Positions 24,001 through 29,809 are shown, counted from the first letter of the stretch. The stretch is 50,000 bases of DNA from Eimeria necatrix (GCF_000499385.1 NW_013652138.1:1-50000), one strand, 5' to 3'. Numbers and translations: made by a program. The notes: generated from the letters alone by a model not told the origin.

Positions 24001-26280
24001 GAAATTCATAAATCAACCATACACCTTGGATACGCATTTTCCATTGGAGATTTACGCTCCCTTCAATCCACAAATACGAAGAAACATCCAGCTCGCTACT
24101 GAAATGCTACCTCCTCGGTGAAGTGATATTTTTGATGAGTGAATATGTATTAATCTTACGGGCTGAATCGATGATTAGCATGAACGGATATATTTATAGC
24201 ATAGTAAAAGCGTTCATACCTAAGACCCGACTTCGCCATTACAATCTGCCGGATGTGCTACAAGCAAATCCTCAGATGACGTAGAATTGTTCAGGAATGA
24301 ATATGCATTCATCTTACTCCCTGAATATTTTTGTTAAAGCGGTACAACTACAATGTATTCAAAACTATCACACTGAAGATAATGATCGGAATTCGCCATT
24401 ATAATCTACTGAATATGCTATGTTCTCGTGCTCACCTCCTGTGATGTCTGTAGAATCCATTGTCGGCAACTCAAAGAAAAATTAAAAAAGCTGAAGAATC
24501 ATATTTGGATAGACACAGATTTGCGAAGAACCTGGGTTTGTTCTTTAACCACATGCGATGCCAAAATCCTATCACAAAAAGGCGAAAAATCGGCAATGCA
24601 GAGCATCCCTGGATTCTAAACCAACGCCCACTCCCTGATGGATGGACAATCCACTCAATAAGCAGAAATCGTTTTTTTCATGTGGAGATCAACCGTCCGC
24701 CAGTCTGTCTAAAGTTCTTAAACGATAACAAGCAGAATCGCTTCCTTACCTCCTGCGCGTTGACCAGGCAAGTGAGTATATTTCTGCGAATTACGCTAGT
24801 GTCTTCAGATAATTTCCCGTTTCACAACTGTTTCCTCTCCACTGTCCAGAAAAAGCTGTTCGCACTCACATCCTAAACAGAGAGTAAACACATTTGCGCA
24901 CTGAAATGATAAGCCCTTCTGTTGTGCACCACTTCCAGAAAAAATCAGCAACTCTAGCTCTACCATCAACTCCAGCTCTACCATCTACGTAGATATGTGA
25001 CACATGTAAGCTATACTCACGCCCTGCATCGATTCAAAGAGATGCGTCGATTAATCACATACTTACAACATTGTACAATACTAAATGCGTTTCTTTGACG
25101 CTTCAAATATAAAATCATTAAGTAAAAACGCAGGCGTTCCATCGTTTCGCAGCGGCTTACATCCTGCACAGCAATGAATTTCCGCCGACTCTTGTGTTTC
25201 CAAGGAATATGAGCAAAAAGCCTGTTACGTTGACAAGCTGTGAATATTAAACTATCGAGTAGAACCGCAACCTTTCCAAATCCCAGTGTCTTACATCCTG
25301 TACACCAATCAAATTTCGCCCTTCGTCGTGTTGGCATGGAATGGCAGCAAACTCTGTACAAATTTCCCCGTTCGATTGTTTTCACGAAATAGCAGCAAGC
25401 TCTTTCCACAAGAGAATGAAAATTCCAAACCCGCCGCGGCTTACTTCCTGCACAACATTCAGTGCTTGCTGCAGTCCTTTTTCCAGAAAATCATCAGAAA
25501 ACACCTAAAAACCCAAAACCTGCATGTGAATAAAAATCAGGTTCTCGGCAATGCGTCCATATGCTCTCTGAACAAATGCCAACAGCTTGCTTCAAATGAA
25601 TCTGCTGCTCCACATAGCTTTCGTTCGTCTGGATATAAGTGATATAAGTATGCACAATCCTCGAAAAGGGATATCCAAGTTGACATTCAAGTAGTATAGG
25701 AGAATCCCAAACCCGCCGCGGCTTACATCCTGGATAACATTCAGTGCTTGCTGCAGTCCTTTGTTCTTCCAGAACAAAATCACCAACAGCTTGCTTCAAA
25801 TGAATCTGCTGCTCCATACAGCTTTCGTTCTTCTGGAAATAAGTGATTCATGTCGGGTCTTCCACAGCAAAAGTTCTCCAGCAACCGAAGTAGATCAGAA
25901 CACCCGTTAGTATGCACAATCCGCGAAAAGGGATATCCAAGTTGACATTCAAGTAGAAACGCAATGTATAGTGAATATGCACATTGGAGACTTACTCCGC
26001 ATGCACCTCCGGCGGCCAGTCTCCTGACGCTGGTTTGCTGGTTGCTGGAGATGATGTTGAAGCATTGCAACACGAGGAAAGCCGCGGCCAAAGTCGCAGC
26101 AAGAGCAGAAAGAAGCAGCAGTGGCTTCGTTATGCGAGCTGTGACCGCGCGCGGTGGCAGTTCCTGCACAGCGGGGCCACTCTCCAAAACGGAGACGTGG
26201 GCGGCGCTGTTGGCCGAACTGGCTGCTGCAGCAGCAGCAAGGCCAGCAAAAACAATTCCAGAAAGCATAGCCTTAGCCAT
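1..26280 (-). CDS. Giant microexon gene: one 95-codon first exon followed by about 210 single-codon exons (3' end outside window)
   Basis: Seen: from 25.7 kb down to base 55 the minus strand repeats the pattern pyrimidine tract + YAG (about a dozen with AAG), three variable bases, then a donor such as GTGAGT, GTGCGT, GTATGT, GTAAGT, GTACGT, GTGTGT, GTGGGT or GTAGGT. Spacing is mostly 93-140 bases. The intervening sequences are otherwise unique and AT-rich. Exon 1 ends in phase 0, so every three-base exon would be one whole codon. I list 211 candidates by hand; no triplet is TAA, TAG or TGA. Inference: this is one gene of more than 26 kb encoding roughly 300 residues inside the window, a membrane-inserted or secreted protein with an acidic/Gly stretch, an Arg/Lys stretch and then mixed composition. 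I recognise no family. Some gaps of 150-280 bases probably hide a degenerate or missed exon. The alternative is a non-coding repeated motif, which the lack of stops and the variable triplets argue against. Confidence 0.75.
4..700. repeat. Tandem array of degenerate units of about 130-150 bases, each carrying a microexon-like site
   Basis: Bases 4-134 recur almost exactly at 151-281 (period 147). More diverged copies of the same phrases (ATGGGACGCTTTGTGGAGCG, TGGTAACGGCTACGCA, TACCAGATGCAGCGACG) recur to about 700. Each unit contains one splice-like triplet, with GAA, GAA, GCG, CCA and GGG in successive units, so copies have kept the flanks while the codon changed. The array may continue beyond the left edge. 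Confidence 0.85.
55..1968 (-). CDS. Microexon block 1 (15 candidate exons, one of six bases)
   Basis: Left base of each exon, minus-strand codon, residue: 55 GAA E; 202 GAA E; 354 GCG A; 482 CCA P; 614 GGG G; 884 AGC S; 1018 AGA R; 1138 GAG+TTT (six bases, E F); 1245 ACC T; 1378 GAT D; 1520 CCC P; 1620 CAA Q; 1723 ACT T; 1838 TTG L; 1966 GGG G. The first five lie in a tandemly repeated stretch. Between 614 and 884 a good acceptor tract followed by ACG (774-776) lacks a GT donor, so an exon may be lost or degenerate there. The acceptor of the 482 exon is a run of seven T then ACAG, one of the clearest. Confidence 0.6.
2087..3905 (-). CDS. Microexon block 2 (17 candidate exons)
   Basis: 2087 AAG K; 2186 ATC I; 2317 ATG M; 2422 GAT D; 2543 ATG M; 2649 ATT I; 2773 AAA K; 2871 AGA R; 2979 GGG G; 3093 CAA Q; 3225 GGA G; 3333 GAT D; 3443 GTC V; 3566 CTA L; 3679 GGC G; 3795 GGA G; 3903 AAA K. 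The exons at 2649 and 3225 use AAG rather than YAG acceptors. They are accepted because they fill otherwise double-length gaps and have good GT donors. Spacing here is unusually even, about 95-132 bases. Confidence 0.65.
4004..5956 (-). CDS. Microexon block 3 (19 candidate exons)
   Basis: 4004 GGA G; 4135 GAC D; 4238 GAT D; 4336 ATG M; 4457 CTT L; 4561 GTG V; 4669 GGA G; 4779 TGC C; 4890 TTC F; 4990 AAA K; 5112 GGA G; 5210 GAA E; 5306 TCA S; 5406 GCA A; 5529 AAG K; 5650 AGC S; 5745 ACT T; 5845 ATG M; 5954 ATG M. The 5529 exon has the less common donor GTTCGT but a clear CAG acceptor and correct spacing. The TGC at 4779 is the only cysteine codon found in the whole chain. Confidence 0.7.
6065..7899 (-). 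CDS. Microexon block 4 (17 candidate exons)
   Basis: 6065 GAT D; 6167 GTC V; 6265 GGA G; 6395 GGA G; 6501 CAT H; 6601 GAA E; 6702 GGA G; 6819 GTT V; 6912 AAA K; 7019 ATG M; 7166 CTT L; 7295 GTT V; 7417 GAA E; 7547 ACC T; 7701 CTC L; 7799 TTC F; 7897 GCA A. A further GAT at 7059-7061 has a fine CAG acceptor but a GC-type donor (GCGAGG) and lies only 40 bases from 7019, so the two may be alternatives. The 7547-7701 interval (about 150 bases) is longer than usual and has no extra candidate. Confidence 0.68.
8004..9977 (-). CDS. Microexon block 5 (19 candidate exons)
   Basis: 8004 GAC D; 8105 AAA K; 8211 GAC D; 8317 ACG T; 8425 GGA G; 8519 TTT F; 8615 CCT P; 8753 GTT V; 8850 GGA G; 8954 GAC D; 9065 CTC L; 9180 GTG V; 9299 ACG T; 9406 GCC A; 9532 TAC Y; 9631 CCA P; 9725 TTC F; 9841 GGA G; 9975 TAT Y. 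AAG acceptors are needed at 8004, 8317, 9180 and 9975. This is the most regular part of the chain, with no double-length gap. Confidence 0.7.
10070..11903 (-). CDS. Microexon block 6 (15 candidate exons)
   Basis: 10070 GGC G; 10168 CCT P; 10272 GAC D; 10525 GAA E; 10659 GAA E; 10760 GAT D; 10879 GTC V; 10985 AGA R; 11092 TAT Y; 11199 AAA K; 11313 AGA R; 11479 CAC H; 11583 ACT T; 11772 AAA K; 11901 GGC G. The two GAA exons at 10525 and 10659 are copies made by a 134-base tandem duplication. The gaps 10272-10525 and 11583-11772 are long. Near 11668 a GTT with donor GTTGAT but a GAG acceptor sits at the expected place and could be a weak exon. Confidence 0.65.
10455..10724. repeat. Recent 134-base tandem duplication containing one microexon per copy
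   Basis: The stretch from about 10455 to 10588 is repeated almost unchanged at 10589-10722, including the GAGCATACTTCCTGAACATT site. The two copies each carry a GAA triplet (10525-10527 and 10659-10661). This is the clearest case of a whole intron-plus-codon unit being duplicated, which would add one residue without a frameshift. Confidence 0.9.
12074..13951 (-). CDS. Microexon block 7 (16 candidate exons)
   Basis: 12074 GGA G; 12180 CCA P; 12283 GTT V; 12391 AAA K; 12515 GAG E; 12642 GAA E; 12816 ACA T; 13015 GCT A; 13114 CAT H; 13224 AAG K; 13344 GGA G; 13485 GAC D; 13613 CTT L; 13725 GCT A; 13836 CAA Q; 13949 ACT T. The exon at 13613 uses an AAG acceptor and exactly fills what would otherwise be a 240-base gap. 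The intervals 12642-12816 and 12816-13015 are long, and only sites with two bases between AG and GT were found in them, which I did not count. Confidence 0.66.
14112..15876 (-). CDS. Microexon block 8 (17 candidate exons)
   Basis: 14112 TAT Y; 14232 AAA K; 14255 CTT L; 14406 TAT Y; 14520 GGA G; 14623 GAT D; 14727 CTG L; 14833 ACA T; 14959 CAA Q; 15079 AGA R; 15189 ACA T; 15298 AAG K; 15401 GAG E; 15523 GTG V; 15627 GTT V; 15774 CTG L; 15874 ATT I. The AAA at 14232 and CTT at 14255 are only 23 bases apart, too close for both to be spliced in one transcript with an ordinary intron between them. They could be mutually exclusive, or one may be spurious. The TAT exons at 14112 and 14406 sit in similar flanking sequence, suggesting an old duplication. 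Confidence 0.66.
15641..15745. repeat. Two-copy 52-base intronic tandem repeat
   Basis: ACAATCATTGTAGCG starts at 15641 and again at 15693 and is followed by similar sequence. It lies wholly within one predicted intron (15627-15774) and explains why that intron is longer than its neighbours. Confidence 0.85.
16062..17981 (-). CDS. Microexon block 9 (16 candidate exons)
   Basis: 16062 CCA P; 16215 GAA E; 16348 CAA Q; 16472 GGA G; 16601 GAA E; 16805 CGA R; 16905 GAA E; 17029 CTT L; 17163 GTA V; 17297 GTA V; 17393 GTT V; 17496 CAA Q; 17623 CAC H; 17765 GAA E; 17868 GAA E; 17979 AAA K. The 200-base gap between 16601 and 16805 contains a possible nine-base exon (16692-16700, TCT GAA ATT) with donor GTGAAA at the right distance from both neighbours; I regard it as uncertain. 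The consecutive GTA exons at 17163 and 17297 have similar flanks. Confidence 0.67.
18075..19936 (-). CDS. Microexon block 10 (16 candidate exons)
   Basis: 18075 AAT N; 18175 TGG W; 18273 CCA P; 18409 AAC N; 18533 AAG K; 18636 TTG L; 18817 TTT F; 18973 ATC I; 19105 AAT N; 19213 AGG R; 19333 AAC N; 19432 CAC H; 19587 GTT V; 19718 AGA R; 19831 CTA L; 19934 CTT L. The TGG at 18175 is the only tryptophan codon seen in the chain. Acceptors at 18075 and 18409 are AAG. The longer introns 18636-18817 and 18817-18973 are longer because they contain small tandem repeats (periods about 42 and 60 bases). Confidence 0.67.
18650..18771. repeat. Three-copy imperfect tandem repeat, period about 42 bases
   Basis: The phrases CATATTAATGG, CACATTAATGG and CATATAAATGG, with CAATCAAAACC/CAAGCAAAACC between them, recur three times inside one predicted intron of the microexon gene. 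Confidence 0.75.
18850..18965. repeat. Two-copy 60-base tandem repeat
   Basis: GATAACC-GCAAATGGAGTATATCAC occurs at 18855 and, slightly changed, at 18915, inside the predicted intron between the TTT and ATC microexons. Confidence 0.8.
20042..21994 (-). CDS. Microexon block 11 (18 candidate exons)
   Basis: 20042 ATC I; 20155 GAA E; 20257 ACT T; 20388 ACT T; 20508 AAT N; 20613 CCG P; 20740 GAA E; 20863 GAT D; 20973 GTC V; 21066 TTG L; 21191 GTT V; 21297 CCA P; 21424 ACT T; 21532 GGA G; 21648 GGC G; 21780 GTT V; 21881 TTT F; 21992 GAT D. No double-length gap occurs. Acceptors at 20042 and 21780 are AAG. The paired ACT exons at 20257 and 20388 enclose a short tandem repeat. Confidence 0.72.
20268..20366. 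repeat. Two-copy imperfect tandem repeat, period about 60 bases
   Basis: TAGCAGCTCTACACTA and TAGCAGCTCTGCACTA begin about 60 bases apart, each followed by a TTCA..TACGGTCAG phrase. They lie in the intron between two ACT microexons. Confidence 0.7.
22093..23933 (-). CDS. Microexon block 12 (15 candidate exons)
   Basis: 22093 TAC Y; 22212 ATC I; 22341 GCA A; 22439 GCG A; 22561 GCA A; 22701 CCT P; 22816 ACC T; 22945 GAG E; 23066 CCT P; 23173 AAA K; 23384 AGA R; 23510 AGA R; 23687 AGA R; 23811 AGG R; 23931 AAT N. Read in transcript order, the four Arg codons and one Lys codon form a strongly basic patch shortly after the acidic leader. The 23173-23384 interval is double length with no extra convincing site. 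Confidence 0.68.
23554..23660. repeat. Three-copy tandem repeat, period 36-37 bases
   Basis: Copies beginning ACGTCTAATATCTCGAC (23554), ACGTCTATATCTCGAC (23591) and ACGTCCAATATCTTGAC (23627) share the tail TTGCGACTAGAGCACC. They sit within the predicted intron between two AGA microexons. Confidence 0.85.
24121..24440. repeat. Diverged tandem duplication of about 158 bases spanning two microexon units
   Basis: GAATATGTATTAATCTTAC...CTGAAT (from 24141) and GAATATGCATTCATCTTAC...CTGAAT (from 24299) are copies, as are the downstream TTCGCCATTACAATCT and TTCGCCATTATAATCT phrases. The splice-like flanks are conserved but the central triplet is CCC in one copy and GGA in the other. Confidence 0.75.
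24160..25729 (-). CDS. Microexon block 13 (11 candidate exons), acidic leader directly after exon 1
   Basis: 24160 CCC P; 24318 GGA G; 24436 GAG E; 24632 GGA G; 24750 GAG E; 24870 GAT D; 25021 GGC G; 25161 GAT D; 25295 GAT D; 25445 GAA E; 25727 GAT D. In transcript order the first ten residues after exon 1 are all Asp, Glu or Gly. Several units are recent copies of one another. Extra candidates are GGA at 24058-24060 (GC-type donor GCGTAA, AAG acceptor, correct spacing) and AGA at 25565-25567 (GC-type donor GCATAT). The first intron after exon 1 is about 266 bases, longer than the rest. Confidence 0.68.
25120..25960. repeat. Nested duplications in the first microexon units next to exon 1
   Basis: CCGCGGCTTACTTCCTGCAC (25434) and CCGCGGCTTACATCCTGGAT (25715) are followed by the same AACATTCAGTGCTTGCTGCA text. 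AGCTTGCTTCAAATGAATCT recurs at 25581 and 25789, and GGGATATCCAAGTTGACATT at 25669 and 25931. A weaker copy surrounds the GAT exons at 25161 and 25295. The duplicated codons are GAT, GAT, GAA and GAT, matching the acidic leader. Confidence 0.8.
25996..26280 (-). CDS. Exon 1 of the microexon gene: signal peptide, transmembrane segment and RRL motif
   Basis: The ATG at 26280 (reading leftward, context AAAATGG) opens a 95-codon exon that ends with GGA immediately before GTAAGT (25990-25995), leaving phase 0. Residues 1-26 look like a signal peptide (short basic start, MLSGIVFAGL, then an Ala run ending SANSA). Residues 53-77 form a second hydrophobic segment (PLLLLSALAATLAAAFLVLQ). Residues 86-90 read RRLAA, which resembles the RRL-type site cut by the Golgi protease ASP5 in Toxoplasma (family knowledge; its use here is inference). 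A near-cognate start further upstream at 26325 would extend the frame by 15 residues but would bury the signal peptide, so I prefer the inner ATG. The frame also runs on past the donor without a stop for some 70 codons, so read-through of intron 1 cannot be excluded from sequence alone. Confidence 0.7.
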
Positions 26281-26625
26281 TTTCAGTTGGTAGAGAAGTT
26301 CGCGGGTGATCGCGCAAACACACAAGAACTATCTCCGACGCAAAAGGTCCAGACACAAGGTCTCCAAGAGAGAAGAAGCTCAAAGGGTGCAAGCGCAAAG
26401 GCGAGACCGCGAATTGTTGAAACCCAAGATTCAAAACTCCACAAATCGCAATCTTTTTCTATTATGCACGAACACATGCACCAGTGTGTGGCCGCAGGGC
26501 GCCGTGCGTCCCCGCGGGCGAACTGCTAGAGCGTCCGACAGTGCGATCGCGCCCCACAAGGGGGGCGTGTTCCTCCGCTGGGAGCGCGATCGCGTCCAGG
26601 AAAACCTGGAAAAGAATTAGATATT
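26281..26625 (-). promoter_or_regulatory. GC-rich upstream region of the microexon gene (putative 5' UTR and promoter)
   Basis: The region immediately upstream of the exon 1 ATG is markedly more GC-rich than its surroundings, especially 26480-26600. It contains two GCGATCGC palindromes (about 26543 and 26587) separated by a run CCCCACAAGGGGGG. No TATA-like element is obvious. The promoter role is inferred only from position and composition. Confidence 0.35.
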
Positions 26626-28129
26626 ATTCTCAACGGAAAAATATTTAAGTGGCATTTTACAGCGTCTCTGGGAAAATCTAAGCATGGCTAGGTAGTACAC
26701 AGCCTGTTCACTAAAAGTCACCGCATCACTCCCACTGGAAGGTGCTGCACTGTCGTTGCTCGTCCGCACAGATTCGCTCCTCAGCAAATTTCGCCAAATA
26801 ATTTTATTTTCTAATACAAAAACAAACATTTCAGCCTGTGTCCAACATTTCTTCCGCCGATCACCCTGCTGGTATTACCTCCTTAGCGCCGAAAGACCTG
26901 ATGTGCAACATCCCTCTGCGGGCGCATCGCGCGTAGGACCTGGGTGCAATGAACGAAGGAGCTGCACATTTTTTGTCCTAAGCCAATAGCTACTAAGTGA
27001 ATATACTCAAAAGAAATCGAGCCACATGCTGCGCTCTTGCGCAGCAAAAAGACAGACGCCTTCAGGGCTTATTTTGCAAATAAAAGGGGACTTGTTGGGC
27101 GTGTACGCTAGAGTGCAACATACTTTTTAGAATTAGTTCTGGTTTTGCAGTTTTGCGACGTAGATGGAAATGTTTAGAGTAAAGAAAAGTTGCATGCAAA
27201 TTTGCCTCTAGTCTGCATAATAACAAGAGGGGGTCAGGACCGCCCTGCTCGCTCAATGCAAACTGTGCAGAGCAAAATCACGTTAGCAGGTCCTGAACTG
27301 TTCCTCTGCTGAAAAGTCCTATTCGCTTTTGAAATTCCTGTTTTCCGCAGTTCTGGCTACATTCTCACCTTTTGCTAATACCAATTGTACGCATTTAATG
27401 ATGTGCTTCAGCATGGCTCTTTCATGAGTTCAAGTTTAGCAGTGTCTAGCAAAATCACACAAATAAGGATATCACATGTCGCCCAATAAGCGATTCAAAG
27501 GCATCTATGGCTTAAGGAAAGCATAAAAATTTATTTAATCGCTGGAACAACTAGTCCCCACAGTAGTCCCCACACAACTCTGCATACAGTTCACACGCGT
27601 TTTAACATATTCTTGACTTTCCTCTAGAAGTGTTATACAGGGCTATGTGCAGGCTTCCTGCTATATATAAAGCTATGCACAGGCTTCCTGCTTCATTTGA
27701 ATCCGCCACATTTTCTCTCCCTGTTTAATTCTAGCTTGCTTGGTTTAAGCTAATTTTCATTTCCTCCGTGAGATGCATTGTCTGCTACATTTGAATTCGC
27801 CACATTTTCTCTCCCTGTTTAATTCTAGCTTGCTTGGTTTGAACTAATTTTCGTTTCCTCCGTGAGATGCATTGTAAGTGACCTATGGGGGGATTTGCTG
27901 CTGCACTTGATTTGTTGGCTGAATTCTTGTGGCTTTTGCTGCACCGTGTGAGCTGTCTCGATTTATGGAAAGATGCTTCTACAAGCTGCATTTGAGCGCG
28001 CCTGCCTATTCCATTACTTCATAATGCATTTTACTACTGGCTTTATTCTTTCTACCCCAGCTCTTGTGCAAAAGGAAACAGACTCCGACGCACAAAACAC
28101 AAGGCAAAGGACTGTTCTGCTGCAGTATA
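26626..28129. other. Intergenic; no gene supported
   Basis: AT-rich unique sequence without a convincing ORF or splice-site chain on either strand. One microexon-like site (GCT, 26701-26703) occurs upstream of exon 1, but it is isolated and could be chance. The only structured element is the duplication at 27694-27875. Confidence 0.5.
27694..27875. repeat. Two-copy 94-base tandem duplication
   Basis: CATTTGAATCCGCCACATTT at 27694 and CATTTGAATTCGCCACATTT at 27788 begin near-identical units, each ending CGTGAGATGCATTGT. Just upstream, a GCAGGCTTCCTGCT / ACAGGCTTCCTGCT pair is also duplicated. Confidence 0.9.
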
Positions 28130-28245
28130 GAGCTCGCGAATTACTAACCGTTTGGGATGGGCTGAACTCTGGAGCTCGCGAGTTGCTAATTGTTTGGGAT
28201 GAGCTGAACGCGAGTTGCTAATCGTTTGGGATGAGCTGAACTCTA
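28130..28245. repeat. Three-copy short tandem repeat (about 35-42 bases)
   Basis: GAGCTCGCGAATTACTAA (28130), GAGCTCGCGAGTTGCTAA (28172) and ACGCGAGTTGCTAA (28208) are each followed by a GTTTGGGATG-GCTGAAC phrase. Confidence 0.85.
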
Positions 28246-28336
28246 GCTCTATGAAGGTCAGAAAGCATGCGGAAAATGATTCTCAGCATTCTGGCTCTCA
28301 ATGCCAGCTGCGTTAGGACTTCGTTGGAAGCAACTT

Positions 28337-28560
28337 TGGCATGAAACGCTCCACTTGGATTCGCGGGGTTAACGAATTGGGGAAATTTCGAAACTTATCA
28401 AACACCATGAAACGTTCCACTTGGATTCGGAGGGTCGCGAGAAAAGGAATTGAGGGAATTTCAAAACTCATCAAACACCTGGTTTCGCGCAAGAAGGAAT
28501 CGAGGGAATTTCGAAAGTCATCAAACACGTGGTTTCGCAGCAGCGCAAAGCCGCATTTTG
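28337..28560. repeat. Imperfect tandem repeat with period about 65 bases
   Basis: The phrases ATGAAACG-TCCACTTGGATTCG, GGAATTTCGAAA and CATCAAACAC recur three to four times with diverging spacing. Frame is not conserved, so I do not call a repeat protein. Confidence 0.7.
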
Positions 28561-28689
28561 TGTAGCGTTCGCCAAAACAACGACCGCAAAAGATGGATGT
28601 CTCAAAAATTTTGGGGTTAGGAACTGACCGGCGACGCCACAAGTGTCAGCGTTGCTGCACAAGCAAGGAATGCTGCCAAAGTCGTTTCT

Positions 28690-29640
28690 CGGCACAATAC
28701 ACTGGCTAGATTTGTGCAACTTGGCGAATCTGAAACCATTGGCGAACGATTCCTAGTTCTGGGAGCTTTAACTAGCAAAGAATTGCTTTTCTGGCACATT
28801 ACACTGGCTAAATTGAGCGCAAGTAGGCAATTTTCAGTTCTTTTTTGGCACATTACACTGGCTAAATCTGCGCAACTTGACAACTTTCTAGTACAAACGA
28901 CAAAATTATCCAGGAGCGTTGGGCCGCCGGAACACAACCGAGTGATCTGGTGCTTGGCATATTCGGCAGTGCGCAACTTGACAACTTTCTAGTACCAACG
29001 ACAAAATCATCCAGGAGCGTTGGGCCGCCGGAACACAACCGAATGATCTGATGCTTGGCATATTCGGCAAAGAATTCCCAATTCCGCAAGCTAACTTGCA
29101 GCTAATTTCGCAGATCTGAAACCCTTGACGAACGATTCCTAGTTCTGAGAGCTTTAACTAGCAAAGAATTGCTTTTTGGTACATTACACTGGCTAAATTG
29201 CGCGCGAGTTGGCGATTTTCAGTTCTTTTTTGGCACATTACACTGGCTAAATCTGCGCAACTTGACAACTTTCTAGTTCCAACGACAAAATCATCCAGGA
29301 GCGTTGAGCCGCCGGAACACAACCGAGTGATCTGATGCTCGGCATATTAGCTAGTTTCGCGAATCTGAAACCATTGACGAACGATTCCTAGTTCTGGGAG
29401 CTTTAACTAGCAAAAACTTGCTTTTTGGCACATTAAACTGGCTAAATTGCGCGCGAGTTGGCAATTTTCAGTTCTTTTTTGGCACACTACACTGGCTAAA
29501 TCTGCGCAACTTGACAACTTTCTAAAATCATCCAGGAGCGTTGAGCCGCCGGAACACAACCGAGTGATCTGATGCTTGGCATATTCGGCAAAGAAGTCCC
29601 AATTCCGCAAGCTAACGCCGCTAGTTTCGCACAAAGGTGC
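28690..29640. repeat. Complex tandem array with interleaved units of about 100 and 250 bases
   Basis: One unit carries GAACGATTCCTAGTTCTG then two GGCACATTACACTGGCTAAAT phrases (copies near 28745, 29128 and 29378). A second carries CTTGACAACTTTCTAGT then CCAGGAGCGTTG-GCCGCCGGAACACAACCGA (copies near 28878, 28977, 29259 and 29511). Differences between copies are mostly point changes and one short deletion. I see no conserved reading frame across copies. Confidence 0.85.
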
Positions 29641-29809
29641 ACAATAAAAGGTCTAATGAGTTGTAGCACCGATTCAGAGCTGCGAACAGGGCTAGATATT
29701 CCTTGTTGCGAGTCGAAATTTCATAATAAATCTTGGGCCCATGGCTTGGTTGAGATAGCCATTTGGTATTTTCTTGCGAAATCCCGCACCTATCTTATAT
29801 CCACGAGAA

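Noticed and set aside
24460..24876. Plus-strand open frame of 138 codons
   Set aside because: It lies antisense to the microexon chain with no splice-consistent neighbours or domain, and the length is reachable by chance in this composition. The same applies to the other 100-130 codon frames between 3 and 26 kb.
55..25729. CRISPR-like array or regularly spaced protein-binding sites (the GAA version, CAGGAAGTG, resembles an ETS site)
   Set aside because: Spacers are unequal and the invariant parts are splice signals flanking a triplet that takes many different values but never a stop. A DNA-binding site would conserve the centre.
55..25729. Satellite or transposon-derived repeat explaining the motif
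   Set aside because: Apart from a few local duplications the 100-base intervals are unrelated to each other. Only about 15 bases around each triplet are shared.
25494..25817. Minus-strand frames just downstream of exon 1 as a separate gene
   Set aside because: They consist of duplicated intron sequence (AGCTTGCTTCAAATGAATCT and relatives) and are better explained as introns between the first microexons.
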